Below the pieces are notes generated by a model. That model was not told the origin of the DNA and did not search any database. It saw only the letters and a program-made list of their open reading frames with translations. From Sphaeroforma sirkka (Eukaryota > Opisthokonta > Ichthyosporea > Ichthyophonida), in contig LUCW03000619.1 of assembly GCA_001586965.3 (NCBI GenBank), positions 1-55,904 on the forward strand: DNA of 55,904 nt. The letters run 5' to 3'. The translations under genes were made by a program, and so were the position numbers. How positions within the stretch are numbered: position 1 is the stretch's first letter; each line of letters opens with the position of its first letter. Shown one piece after another: positions 22,296 to 33,800 of this stretch.

Positions 22296-22554
22296 ACCAG
22301 AAGAGCCCACATAGCAGGTTTCTTAGTCGTTGGTCAACGATATCTAGACTGGACCAGTCACGTACTGCAAATATTTCAATCCGTATAGGTACGAACCAGG
22401 AGAGCCCATATAGAAGGTTTCTTAACCGTTGGCCAACGATATCTAGACTGGACCGGTCACGTACTGCAAATATTCAATCAGTATAGGTACGAACCAGGAG
22501 AGCCCAAATAGAAGGTTTCTTAACCGTTGGCCAACGATATCTAGACTGGACCAG
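22296..22554. repeat. 99-bp satellite, short middle block (about 2.6 monomers)
   Basis: Same monomer as the large arrays, with variants such as GGACCAGTCACG, AGCCCAAATAG and CAATCAGTATAGG typical of the proximal part of the right array. It ends with GGACCAG at the edge of copy B, and the satellite resumes after copy B with CCAGTCACG, so this block and the right array were one before the insertion. Confidence 0.95.
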
Positions 22555-22562
22555 TGTAGTAA

Positions 22563-22763
22563 AAGCCTCATTGGTGACCGGCTGATTCCCGGAAGGTCAT
22601 CCGTGAAGTCAGCAAACGGAACATGACGGCGACCGAAGTAAGCACTGAATGGTGCTGTCTTGTGTCGCCGAGATATTCGGAGGTTCTGGCACAGCATAAT
22701 AAGTGGTAGTCGGACATCCCATGCCGTAGGCAAAGATTCGCATAGCTTGCGAACTCCTTCGTG
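22563..22763 (-). repeat. integrase-region fragment of the copy A family
   Basis: About 200 bp nearly identical to 4829-5030 (shared GGCTGATTCCCGGAAGGTCA, GTGGTAGTCGGACATCCC). It lies between the LTR tip of copy B and the inferred left end of element 2. Confidence 0.9.
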
Positions 22764-23270
22764 TAAAAATACGGCCTCCGGTCAGTCTAAAATATCAAGA
22801 TCAATTGAGATAATACATTGGTTTTATTTGTATTTTTTAAATAATTTAGTACAAGGTCTTTTTCCAATATTTCCAAAGTGTTCTAAATTCACTTTGATGG
22901 CTCCAATAGCCTGAGTATTTGGTATGACTCATCTACTTGGACCTATTTGAGACATTAGTAGATGTAGGATATTATAAACTAAATTTTATAATCTCTGAAC
23001 TACTACTTATAGATTTTGGTCCTCCCGCCAATCTCAAAATCCAATAAGTCTTTTTTTTTTTTTTAACTTTTCTTCAGATGGAACTTTATTTATATCAGCT
23101 AATGTATTAACGTGACTTACGTTATTATGTCTATTTACAAATTAGGCAAGTGGTCATGAACATTTAGTACTTCTAGTGAAAATTATTCAATAAAGAACAG
23201 CTAGAGGTACGCCCTGTGTGATCGAGGATATTTAGGCTCTTAACAAGAGGCAGTCCCGATCATTCTTACA
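22762..23270 (+). repeat. probable left LTR of element 2
   Basis: It starts TGTAAAAATACGG exactly where homology to the copy A integrase region stops, and a matching inverted tip CATTCTTACA lies at 23261-23270. It includes TTCAATAAAG (polyadenylation-like) near 23188. With no second copy in the window to compare, the right edge is an inference. Confidence 0.45.
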
Positions 23271-23429
23271 CAAGCTACCACTGCTAAATCCTAACTGACT
23301 AAATTGTATTTTAGTTTAATATAGTTTGAAACCTAGTAATTTCCATCGAAGTTTACATATTTTTTCAGTTATTTAGTAGTTACAGTAGTGTACTGCTTCT
23401 AGACTGTCTGACATCGATTTACTATCCAG

Positions 23430-25470
23430 CAAATACTATGGCTAAGGGTGTTCTAAAGGCAAGGGAGCCGCTAGCTCTAAGCCTGCTAAGCCTGCCGAGG
23501 TTCCTGAGGTCCCTGTGGAAACACCTAGCCTGTCTGGAGTTGAGCCTGCCGAGGATACTGTTGGGGAAGCAAATTATGAGGTTGGTACAGAGGATTATTC
23601 TGAGGATGACTCGTCGGATCCTAAAGCCTTGGAAGAAGAGGTATCTACTACCGCGGAAAGGCTCGCCAGCGTCCGTGTATCACCTAGGAGTGAAGCTCAG
23701 GACCCCAGCTTGCCCCCCCCTGACCACGTGCCGTCAAATATTGGGGATAAACGTCGAAAGGCTGGAAAATTCGTGGATACGAATGTCGGGGCATTATAAC
23801 TCCACATCTAAAGGACACTCCAGCACAAATCCGGAGTGAAAAGGAAGTATTGGACCTGTCCGAAAATTTCGGTTTCGCCATCGATGGAGAAGCCATTCCA
23901 TTCAGCTCAAATCTTGGGGCCGAAGCTGAGGACGCCATAACTCGACAACGAGTGGTTGGATCCTCTCAATCTCGACGCCAATTGAACCGCACTGAAGCGC
24001 TCTTGAAGGAGCTAGCGGCAGCAGCAGTTGTGGACCCCTCTATCGTGTCCCACTTGGCTGATATTCTTCCTATACCGAAGAAGAAGAAAAATTCGGGCCG
24101 AGTTTCGAACCCGAGACCTACTGGTGTACCAGCCAGTATGTTTACCACTAAGCCAGTTACCACTGGCGAGAGAGAAAAATATTTCAAAATTTAATCTCTA
24201 TAGCTCTGATGCTACCATTGACCATCCTCTTGACAAACCTAACCCTGTCAGAGGATATGATCGTATGGAACTCGATGAGGCATACCATCCTCGTAATATC
24301 GACCCTCATTTGCCAACTAACCCTGGTAATCACGATTTTGGCAATCGCTACACCAGTACCTCGTTAGAGAGTTCCCGCTCTAATCCTGAGGATGAGGAAG
24401 TGAGAACCAGACATACTCGTCTCAGGCTATTACGCTCTGGTATGCAAGTCCCTTGAGGACCGTCTATTGAATGACTCTGACCTTGACGATAGGGAAAGCG
24501 GATAACATTCGCTATCTAATCGATAACAAGAGAAAGGAAATAGACACCATCTTGGCACTAGCAGCCCGTAGCACTGAGCATGAGCCTCGTGAACACTTAG
24601 AACCAAGCTTTATAAAGCAGCTAGGTAACGCGCAGGCTGAGGTCGATTTCTCTACTAATGAGAGTACAGTGGAGACACTGAAGGCCTTCGACCAACTTAA
24701 GGAGTCTGCCAGCCTTAAGGATAAGCAGATGATAAATGCCTTTATTCATTTCTGTGAGCCAGGTGAATGGCGAACTATCTTGAAGGCTCATGAGCCCAAC
24801 TGGAAAGCCCTACCCTGGCACCAGTTGCGTGATAATATACTTAACACCTTTTTTTGAAGATGCACGTGACCGTGAACTTCTAGAGTCTCGCAAGTTCTTT
24901 GCGAACGATACCACTATTCGAGGTGCTCTAGCTCATATGACACATATGAATACTCGGATGGGTGGTCGTACCTATACTGGCGAATATTTATTAATTTGTC
25001 AGATGATGGAGACTCTGGGAGCTAACCTCTTTAAGAAAGTCAATGATGACATCATCGCCTATGGTGATTTGCGATCTATGCCTTGGTCTGTCTTTGAGAA
25101 GATAATACACAAGCATACCAATTCCTCTACTAGAGTACTTAGTACCACGAGCTACACCCAGCCCACTAAGCGAAACGCAGTAGAGACTAATACTGCGCGT
25201 AGTACTAAGAAACCTCGCACTACTACTGGAGGGGGGGTACTGGCTCTACTTCTACCGAACCGAAAGGTGATAAGAAGGTGAGAGCGCCTTGCAATGGCTA
25301 CAACCTCACAAAACGTAATGGCAAGTGGAATGGTAGACACGACCCTGTTAAGTGTGCACCAGGCAAGCCAGATTTTGGACACTATATGAAAGAGTGTGCT
25401 ACTTGCAAGGGTACTAACGGTTGGCACAAAGAGGATTGCAAGGACTTACCAGACGTCCAAGTTAAGCACT
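23430..25470 (+). other. gag-like region of element 2 (fossil element part)
   Basis: An acidic N-terminal segment is followed by a helical stretch (AFIHFCEPGEWRTILKAHEP and nearby) and then a Cys/His-rich end: HYMKECATCKGTNGWHKEDC, knuckle-like. Position upstream of protease supports gag. A tRNA-like insertion lies within it (see 24091-24165). Confidence 0.6.
24091..24165 (-). repeat. tRNA-like segment, probable tRNA-derived SINE head or pseudo-tRNA
   Basis: On the minus strand a perfect A box TGGCTTAGTGG (24145-24155) is followed 34 bp downstream by a B box GGTTCGAAACT (24101-24111). A T-arm (TCGGG TTCGAAA CTCGG, with two G-T pairs) and an anticodon-like hairpin (ACTGG...CCAGT, 8-base loop) can be drawn. 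The acceptor stem does not pair, so it is not a working tRNA. A TTTTTCTTCTTCTTC tract follows. It reads as an insertion inside the gag-like region of element 2. Confidence 0.6.
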
Positions 25471-25559
25471 GACAGTACCATATGTGCGCACTAGAGCAAG
25501 ATTATGAGAGAATGTTCAATAAAATCTATACCAAAGGAGATGAACGTATCTTTCAAACA

Positions 25560-25860
25560 GTTTTCGTAAATGGAGAAAAAGTTATGGCACTATTTGATCC
25601 AGGGGCTGAAGTCTCTGCTATCTCACGCCGAGTAGCCTACGCTACAGATATGGCTGTCCATAACGAAACAACTGATTTAATCTTGGGAAATGGCAAAGTT
25701 ACTACTTGCGAACAAGCCATTGACTATGCACACATAATGCTATCAGATAGAAGAGAAGTGAAGACTCACCTAATCGTTACTGACATGTCTCAGAAATACG
25801 ATTTAATTATAGGTATGACTGATCTTCTCAGTTTAGGTATAACACTCACTGGTCTGCCTA
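25560..25860 (+). other. aspartic protease segment of element 2 (fossil element part)
   Basis: The translation shows VMALFDPGAEVSAISRR (DPGA in the place of D-S/T-G-A) followed by HLIVTDMSQKYDLIIGMTDL, the usual hydrophobic-G-D/M-D end pattern of retroelement proteases. Confidence 0.75.
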
Positions 25861-26079
25861 ATGGGCTGGACCCGAATAAAGATCAGTCAGATGATAATAT
25901 GTTAAAGATACCTAAACCTCCGGAAGGTGAAGCAAAGGATATGATTCCGCACTTCACCGATAAAATTATGGACTTAATTATACAAAACAGGAAGATTGCA
26001 ATAACTGACTGGTGTATGTTTAAGTTCTCTAATGGGTACGTTAGACTTGACTTGACAAACGTCGACTTCTCTAAGTTAA

Positions 26080-27330
26080 AGTGTCACAAAGACGTTGTCA
26101 AAAACCCAAATCGAAGATTGGTTAAAACAGGGTCTAATTGAAATCAATTATGATGCAACCCCAGTTAACTTAGCTCTCTTAGCGGTCGATCAATATAAAT
26201 CTGATGAAACGTTTAGTAAAACAAGAGTAGTACTAGACCTGTCGCCAATCAACAAACTAATTCCGCAACATAGTTTTCCCTTACCTAAGATAAGCGAGAT
26301 ACTACGCAAAATGGAGGGTGCGACTATCTTTTCCAAGATAGACTTAAAAGCTGCATTCCATCAACTACAGATATATGAGCCTCATAGGAAATACTTTTCC
26401 TATACTTGGCAAGGTAAGAAGTACCAGTTTGAAGGTGCACCTGAAGGCTTACATGTTACCTTCTTTCTTCCAACAAGTTATGATGGAACTATTTGCGGAC
26501 CTGTCATATAACGTATCAGTCTATTTAGATGATATAGTTATCTTTACAAAGACAGCACATGAACAAGCTAAACTCGCTCAAGAAGTCTTAAAGCGACTTA
26601 ATCATGCTAAACTTAAGATTAACGAAGACAAGTGTTCTTTTGCTGAAGATACTATACACTTACTTGGCTACAAAGTATCAGCAGCAGGGGTAGAAATTGA
26701 TCCTGGCAAGAAACAGTTTCTGTTGGATTTATCAACACCAATTACTGGAGGAGATGTGGACTCTGTGTGTGGGTTTGTTAGCTTCTTCTCGGATTCGGTA
26801 CCGCATCTTTCTCATTACTTAAAGCCTTTCAGTCACCTACGGCTGCACAATGAACCTTTGGGAAAGCTTTGGACTAAAGAATGTGATGATGCATTTAAAC
26901 TAGTCAAAAGTAAAGTAATGGACGCACCCATCATGCAGTACCCTGTGGATGGTGTCACATTCCAAGTAGCAACCGACGCTTCAGATCGAGCGGTAGGTGG
27001 AGTGCTTTACCAAACGATAAATGGTAAACCGCACTACATACAATTCTTTAGCAAGAGTTATAATAAGAGTCAACGGAATTACCCTACCGTTAAACAAGAG
27101 CTCCTTGCTATAGTTACTGCGCTAAGACAGTTTAAAGACTACCTTTATGGAAGTTACTTTACTGTCGCCTGTGATCAAAAGTCTTTAACATACTTAAAAG
27201 ATATGAACCCTGATTCACAGTTGGTGAGCCGCTGGCATGACATTATTGCCAAGTTCGCTTTTAATATAACACACATACCAGGAATACATAACCATCTTCC
27301 TGACATGCTCTCTCGACTTGTGCCCGACTA
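26080..27330 (+). other. reverse transcriptase and RNase H of element 2 (fossil element part)
   Basis: Visible motifs are TRVVLDLSPINKLIP, IFSKIDLKAAFHQLQI and the catalytic SVYLDDIVIFTK (around 26516-26550). RNase H follows with VATDASDRAVGGVLYQ, QRNYPTVKQELLAIVTAL and ACDQKSLTYLK, then the connection NITHIPGIHNHLPDMLSRL. Confidence 0.93.
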
Positions 27331-27389
27331 CCAGAAAACAGTCAAGGAGTTATTAGCAACCGATTGGATGCTAAATAAGAAACGGTTTA

Positions 27390-27760
27390 ACCTCGCTCAA
27401 TCACGATGGGGTCCATTTACTGTTGATATGTTCGCCGCAGAACATAACAAACAGGTTTCTGAATATAGGTCGTTGACTCATCCTAAAGGTGATGCATTTC
27501 AGCTTGACTTATCAAAGCGTGGGCTAACCCACCTTGTCAACTTATCGCACAGTTGTTAAATTATGTTAATATTACTGAATCTACCATTACGCTGTGTTGT
27601 CCCTTACGTAACTCCGACCCATGGATACGTGATTTAATTAATATGATTCAAGACGAACCTATTTATGTCGACCGTGAAACCGACACGTTCTTGTATCAGG
27701 GATCCTATTCTATTAAGAAGACACCTTGGAAACACACCATTGTTTGTCGCATCGGTCCTG
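27390..27760 (+). other. Dam-like segment of element 2 (fossil element part)
   Basis: Directly after RNase H the plus strand encodes RWGPFTVDMFAAEHNKQVSE and YRSLTHPKGDAFQLD, the counterpart of the VDVFASHQD...RYYTDDD..GAFAH stretch of copy A, and further on WKHTIVCRIGP matches WGHTVIARVGP of copy A. Position and both flanking blocks agree, so the domain is shared by the two lineages. Confidence 0.6.
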
Positions 27761-28179
27761 CAGGTACCACTAAGTGGAAACCCTCAACCGAATTCTTAGC
27801 TAAACTAGAGGAGTCTAAAGAGTTTGAACAAAGCTCAAGACTCGTACAACACATGCACCCAACAAGATTGCAGTCGAGGTAATGCCGATTGAAACGGCAT
27901 TAGATCGTAAAAACATGGAACTAGCTAAGGCCATGGATCAAAGACTCAAAACTCTAAGAGAACCTGAAGCTCGCACTCAACTACTTAAAGCGCTGCTCTT
28001 AAAGAACAGCCAGGAGTTGCGAAACAACTGAAGAAGATACTTCAACAATCTAATGTTGTCAATTATGTATCTCAGGAGTCTGCCCCTCCTGATACTGAGG
28101 TTGCCCTTTCCAACAGGACTATGGTTCATCCAGCCAGCGTTATGTAGAATCTGACTGACTTAGAGGAGCTCGAAAGTAG

Positions 28180-28850
28180 AGTTAAAATTATACATAATTT
28201 AACGCATTGAGCATATGAGCATACTAATAAAATGGCTATTCGTGCAGGGCTTGATCACCCGGCGCTGAAAGAAACCATACGTAAAGTATACCGACGCTGT
28301 ACTGATTGTGAAAAGAACCAGATCAAGCGATACGGTTGGGCACCCCTAAAAAAGTGTGACAGAAGACCAACCGATGCGCCGAGTCATAGTCGATTTGGTT
28401 AAACTCCCGCGATCCAAGCATACTGGCGATGTATATATCTGTCATTTCTTATGTGTGGCTTCGGGCTATAACTTGCTTTATGCAATACCGAACAAACGTC
28501 CACAAACAGTGGCAGAATTATGCTATCACGTCTTCAATGACTTCGGTTTCCCCGAGTACTATGTTCTGATAACGGTAGTGAGTTTTGTACCGACGTAATG
28601 GAGGCACTTATACTCGTATCAGGCATGACCCATAGGCGTGGTGTTCCTTTACAAACCTCAAACGCAGGGTGCAAATGAGACACGTCATAGAGAACTTAAG
28701 AAACTCTTGCGTACCGCACTAGACGACGTTGAGGATATGTGGCCTTATCATTTGAAATGGGTTCAGACTCAAATGAATAACTGCATGAATCCTCAAACTG
28801 GAACACTCCCGTTTCACTATTTCTTTGGCCGCTATAGTGAATTACAAGCA
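28180..28850 (+). other. integrase region of element 2 (fossil element part)
   Basis: An HHCC-like zinc segment (H..., RRCTDCEKNQ near 28290) precedes RRVIVDLVKLPRSKHTGDVY with the first Asp of the core; KPQTQGANETRHRELKKLLR carries the Glu, and the family-typical TLPFHYFFGRY follows. The match to the copy A integrase is clear in layout but distant in sequence. Confidence 0.8.
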
Positions 28851-29209
28851 ACGTTTGATAAAACTGCGCCCGAGAAACACGCTACCCCGTGGCTACAAAA
28901 GATCGAGCATATGCAGAACGTTGTTTACCCCTGTTTACTCGAGCACAAGAATACGTCCTACTTAAAGCGTATGACCGATGGAATAACACTAAGAACATTG
29001 TTCAGTTCAAAGTCGGCGATTACGTTAACATTATAAATCGAAACGCCAACGTTACCGAACTCTCTACTAAGACGATAGGACCTTTTTGTTATTTCCTACC
29101 ATGATGAGAAGAGTGATACTTACGAAGTGAATAACATTGATGGTACTAGCGCAACCAATCTAGGCACTCACCGTATCCCTACCTCCGAACTCTCATTCGC
29201 TCGCTCATT

Positions 29210-29400
29210 TGATTCTGATGTACCAGTTATGGAGTCACAAGTCAAAGATATAATTGACAAAACAGTCGAAGACGGTTACACTTACTACAAGACCCGTTTC
29301 ATGGATGGGACAGTAGCTTGGCTAACCTCCGATGCATTTCGTGAATCTCGCGACTTTCTTCGTATCTTTAATAAGAAATGGAATAAGCGTTTACATAGGA
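29210..29400 (+). other. chromodomain-like end of element 2 (fossil element part)
   Basis: VKDIIDKTVEDGYTYYKTRF followed by MDGTVAWLTSDAF fits the chromodomain outline (v..Il..r...g...Y.vrw.dg....W...). It aligns by position with the clearer domain of copy A. Confidence 0.5.
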
Positions 29401-29660
29401 ACACACGAGATAAACAAAAAAGGGTTTCCTCAGGTGACTACAAACCCTGACGGATCTGAAATTCCCTATTTGCCACCTACTTCCTACGTGACTAAACTTT
29501 CTGATCTGCTTACCAACAGTGCAGAAAATTGTTCAAACTTACTTACTAATGAAGAACAGCCTTTGGCTATTACCTTACCAAATAATAAACGTAAGGCGCC
29601 TACATCGGAAATGGTTACTGGACCAAATACTAAACGACATAGAGTACAACATGAGTCTTG

Positions 29661-29947
29661 CTAGGCCAGTCAAAACATTGTTCAAACGTCCTATGACTGC
29701 TAATTAGTCAGAGGGAGGCCTTGATTGTCAACGACGGCCTGAAAAGTCGCATTGGAATTGAAGTATCTGGATTTTCGGACCGAAGATGGATTAAAAAATC
29801 AAAAGAAGAATGAATGGTTGTTGGGAAATGGTCGGATGACTAATTAATCTATAAAAATTTAGAAATAAAAATGCTAAAAAATTGCATATATTACTAATCA
29901 CTCCAATTTGCTCTAGATTTAAAATAATTTTAAAAAATATGCATAAA

Positions 29948-30017
<70 letters not shown>

Positions 30018-30110
30018 CACGCAAGCGTATCAAACCGAGCAAAACGGATATATATATAATTAAATTTTTTTATTAAAATAAAATTAGTAGCATTCGACCT
30101 GATGGTCGGA

Positions 30111-30191
<81 letters not shown>

Positions 30192-30636
30192 AAAGAAGAA
30201 GAAATAAAATGCTCATCAGCTAAATAAAATGGGCACCTGTTAATTTCTGCATATATTACTAATCACTCCAATTTGCTCTAGATTTTAATAATAATAAAAT
30301 CTGCATAATGCATAATATATATATATGAAAATCACGCAAACGTATCAAACCGAGCAAAAAAACGGAAGGTGGGGATTTCTTTTCACTTATCTGTGCTCGG
30401 AAGACTTTGCTCCTGTCGTAGTTTGCAAGCTCCTTTCGGCTATCCGGTTCTGAGGGAGATCAACTCCCCTGTGCTCGGAAGACTTTGCTCCTGTCGTACT
30501 TTACAAGCTCCTTTCAGCTACCCGGTTCTGAGGGAGATCAACTCCTGTAATTCGTCAATAAATTGAACTTCTCCGTCCACTATTATCCTCGAGATAAAAT
30601 CGAATAATACACCTAAAGTAACTAGTCGTAAAAAAA
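29661..30636 (-). repeat. leader region of copy B, shared with copy A
   Basis: It matches 11510-12444 from CTAGGCCAGTCAAAACATTG onward. TA runs (about 29953-30014 and 30115-30186) are longer than in copy A. It holds the same two 78-bp units at 30391-30468 and 30469-30546. Confidence 0.9.
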
Positions 30637-30816
30637 TGTAGTAAACAAATCAAAATACGATACTAAAACCTACTGAGTCTCCCTGAGACTCAGTGCGGTG
30701 TATTTGTTCTTATATTTGATTGTCTACGTGGTCTACAAATAATTCACCTCGTGTGAATTAATTGTAAACTAATTCTAACTCCACACTGATAGTGGTTTAA
30801 GGGGACTTTTACCACA
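30637..30816 (-). repeat. LTR of copy B
   Basis: 180 bp, TGTAGTAAAC to TTTTACCACA. It differs from the LTR at 12445-12624 by about three substitutions. The CCAG that follows repeats the CCAG before 22555. Confidence 0.92.
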
Positions 30817-33800
30817 CCAGTCACGTACTGCAAATATTTCAATCAGTATAGGTACGAACCAGGAGAGCCCATATTGAAGGTTTCTCAACCGTTGGCCAAC
30901 GATATTTAGGCTAGACCGGTCACGTACTGCAAATATTTCAATCCGTATAGGTACTAACCAGGAGAGCCCAGATAGAAGGTTTCTTAACCGTTGGCCAACG
31001 ATATCTAGACTGGACCGGTCACGTACTGCAAATATTTCAATCAGTATAGGTACGAACCAGGAGAGCCCAGATAGAAGGTTTCTTAACCGTTGGCCAACGA
31101 TATCTAGGCTGGACCGGTCACGTACTGCAAATATTTCAATACGTATAGGTACTATCCAGGAGAGCCCAGATAGAAGGTTTCTTATCCGTTGGCCAACGAT
31201 ATCTAGACTGGACCGGTCACGTACTGCAAAATATTTCAATCAGTATAGGTACGAACCAGGACAGCCCATATAGAAGGTTTCTTAACCGTTGGCCAACGAT
31301 ATCTAGACTGGACCGGTCACGTACTGCAAATATTTCAATCAGTATAGGTACGAACCAGGAGAGCCCATATTGAAGGTTTCTTAACCGTTGGCCAACCACG
31401 GTCACGTACTGCAAATATTTCAATCTGTATAGGTACTAACCAGGAGAGCCCATATAGAAGGTTTCTTAACCGTTGGCCAACGATATCTAGACTGGACCGG
31501 TCACGTACTGCAAATATTCAATCAGTATAGGTACGAACCAGAAGAGCCCAGATGGAAGGTTTCTTAACCGTTGGCCAACGATATCTAGGCTGGACCGGTC
31601 ACGTACTGCAAATATTTCAATACGTATAGGTACTATCCAGGAGAGCCCATATTGAAGGTTTCTTATCCGTTGGCCAACGATATCTAGACTGGACCGGTCA
31701 CGTACTGCAAGTATTTCAATCCGTATAGGTACTGACCAGGAGAGCCCAGATAGAAGGTTTCTTAACCGTTGGCCAACGATAACTAGACTGGACCGGTCAC
31801 GTACTGCAAATATTTCAATCAGCATAGGTACGAACCAGTAGAGCCCAGATAGAAGGTTTCTTAACCGTTGGCCAACGATATCTAGGCTGGACCGGTCACG
31901 TACTGCAAATATTTCAATCAGTATAGGTACTAACCAGGAGAGCCCAGATAGAAAGTTTCTTATCCGTTGGCCAACGATATCTAGACTGGACCGGTCACGT
32001 ACTGCAAATATTTCAATCCGTATAGGTACTAACCAGGAGAGCCCAGATAGAAGGTTTCTTAACCGTTGGCCAACGATATCTAGACTGGACCGGTCACGTA
32101 CTGCAAATATTTCAATCAGTATAGGTACTAACCAGGAGAGCCCAGATAGAAGGTTTCTTAACCGTTGGCCAACGATATCTAGACTGGACCGGTCACGTAC
32201 TGCAAATATTTCAATCAGTATAGGTACGAACCAGGAGAGCCCAGATAGAAGGTTTCTTAACCGTTGGCCAACGATATCTAGACTGGACCGGTCACGTACT
32301 GCAAATATTTCAATCCGTATAGGTACTAACCAGGAGAGCCCAGATAGAAGGTTTCTTATCCGTTGGCCAACGATATCTAGACTGGACCGGTCACGTACTG
32401 CAAATATTTCAATCGTATAGGTACGAACCAGGAGAGCCCATATAGAAGGTTTCTTAACCGTTGGCCAACGATATCTAGACTGGACCGGTCACGTACTGCA
32501 AATATTTCAATCAGTAAGGTACGAACCAGGAGAGCCCATATGAAGGTTTCTTAACCGTTGGCCAACGATATCTAAACTGGACGGTCACGTACTGCAAATA
32601 TTTCAATCAGTATAGGTACGAACCAGGAGAGCCCATATAGAAGGTTTCTTAACCGTTGGCCAACGATATCTAGACTGGACCGGTCACGTACTGCAAATAT
32701 TTCAATCAGTATAGGTACGAACCAGAAGAGCCCAGATTGAAGGTTTCTTAACCGTTGGCCAACGATATCTAGACTGGACCGGTCACGTACTGCAAATATT
32801 TCAATCCGTATAGGTACTAACCAGGAGAGCCCATATTGAAGGTTTCTTATCCGTTGGCCAACGATATCTAAGACTGGACCGGTCACGTACTGCAAATATT
32901 TCAATCCGTATAGGTACGAACCCAGAGAGCCCAGATAGAAGATTTCTTAACCGTTGGCCAACGATATCTAGACTGGACCGGTCACGTACTGCAAATATTT
33001 CAATCAGTATAGGTACGAACCAGGAGAGCCCAGATAGAAGGTTTCTTAACCGTTGGCCAACGATATCTAGGCTGGACCGGTCACGTACTGCAAATATTTC
33101 AATCCGTATAGGTACGAACCAGGAGAGCCCAGATAGAAGGTTTCTTAACCGTTGGCCAACGATATCTAGACTGGACCGGTCACGTACTGCAAATAATATT
33201 TCAATCCGTATAGGTACTAACCAGGAGAGCCCAGATAGAAGGTTTCTTAACCGTTGGCCAACGATATCTAGACTGGACCGGTCACGTACTGCAAATATTT
33301 CAATCAGTATAGGTACGAACCAGGAGAGCCCAGATAGAAGTTTTTCTTACCGTTGGCCAACGATATCTAGACTGGACCGGTCACGTACTGCAAATATTTC
33401 AATCCGTATAGGTACGAACCAGGAGAGCCCATATAGAAGATTTCTTAACCGTTGGCCAACGATATCTAGACTGGACCGGTCACGTACTGCAAATATTTCA
33501 ATCAGTATAGGTACGAACCAGAAGAGCCCAGATTGAAGGTTTCTTAACCGTTGGCCAACGATATCTAGACTGGACCGGTCACGTACTGCAAATATTTCAA
33601 TCCGTATAGGTACGAACCAGGAGAGCCCATATTGAAGATTTTTCTTAACCGTTGGCCAACGATATCTAGACTGGACCGGTCACGTACTGCAAATATTTCA
33701 ATCCGTAGGTACTGAACCAGGAGAGCCCAGATAGAAGATTTCTTAACCGTTGGCCAACGATATCTAGACTGGACCGGTCACGTACTGCAAATATTTCAAT

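Larger units (their letters stand above)
22762..29660 (+). mobile_element. Ty3/gypsy element 2, plus strand, nested in copy B
   Basis: The plus strand shows, in order, a gag-like region with Cys/His knuckles, aspartic protease, reverse transcriptase, RNase H, a Dam-like segment, integrase and a chromodomain-like end. It is a different lineage from copy A (clearly diverged protein sequence) with the same unusual domain order. It is broken in roughly ten places and so looks older than copy A or has decayed faster. An LTR is inferred at the left end only; no matching repeat is seen at the right end. Confidence 0.8.
22555..30816 (-). mobile_element. Ty3/gypsy element, copy B of the copy A family, nested host of element 2
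   Basis: It is bounded by TGTAGTAA on the left and TTTTACCACA on the right, with the 4-bp target duplication CCAG at 22551-22554 and 30817-30820 in satellite DNA. Still recognisable are a complete LTR (30637-30816), the distal leader (29661-30636), and at the other end about 200 bp of the integrase region (22563-22763), all in the same minus orientation as copy A. The middle is occupied by element 2 on the opposite strand. It is a broken fossil. Confidence 0.75.

Noticed and set aside
22555-30816. A cut-and-paste Ginger-like DNA transposon (TGT... inverted tips, 4-bp duplication, gypsy-like integrase)
   Set aside because: The tips and 4-bp duplication would fit, but the ends are true 180-bp direct repeats in copy A, a polypurine tract abuts the LTR, and reverse transcriptase and RNase H are present.
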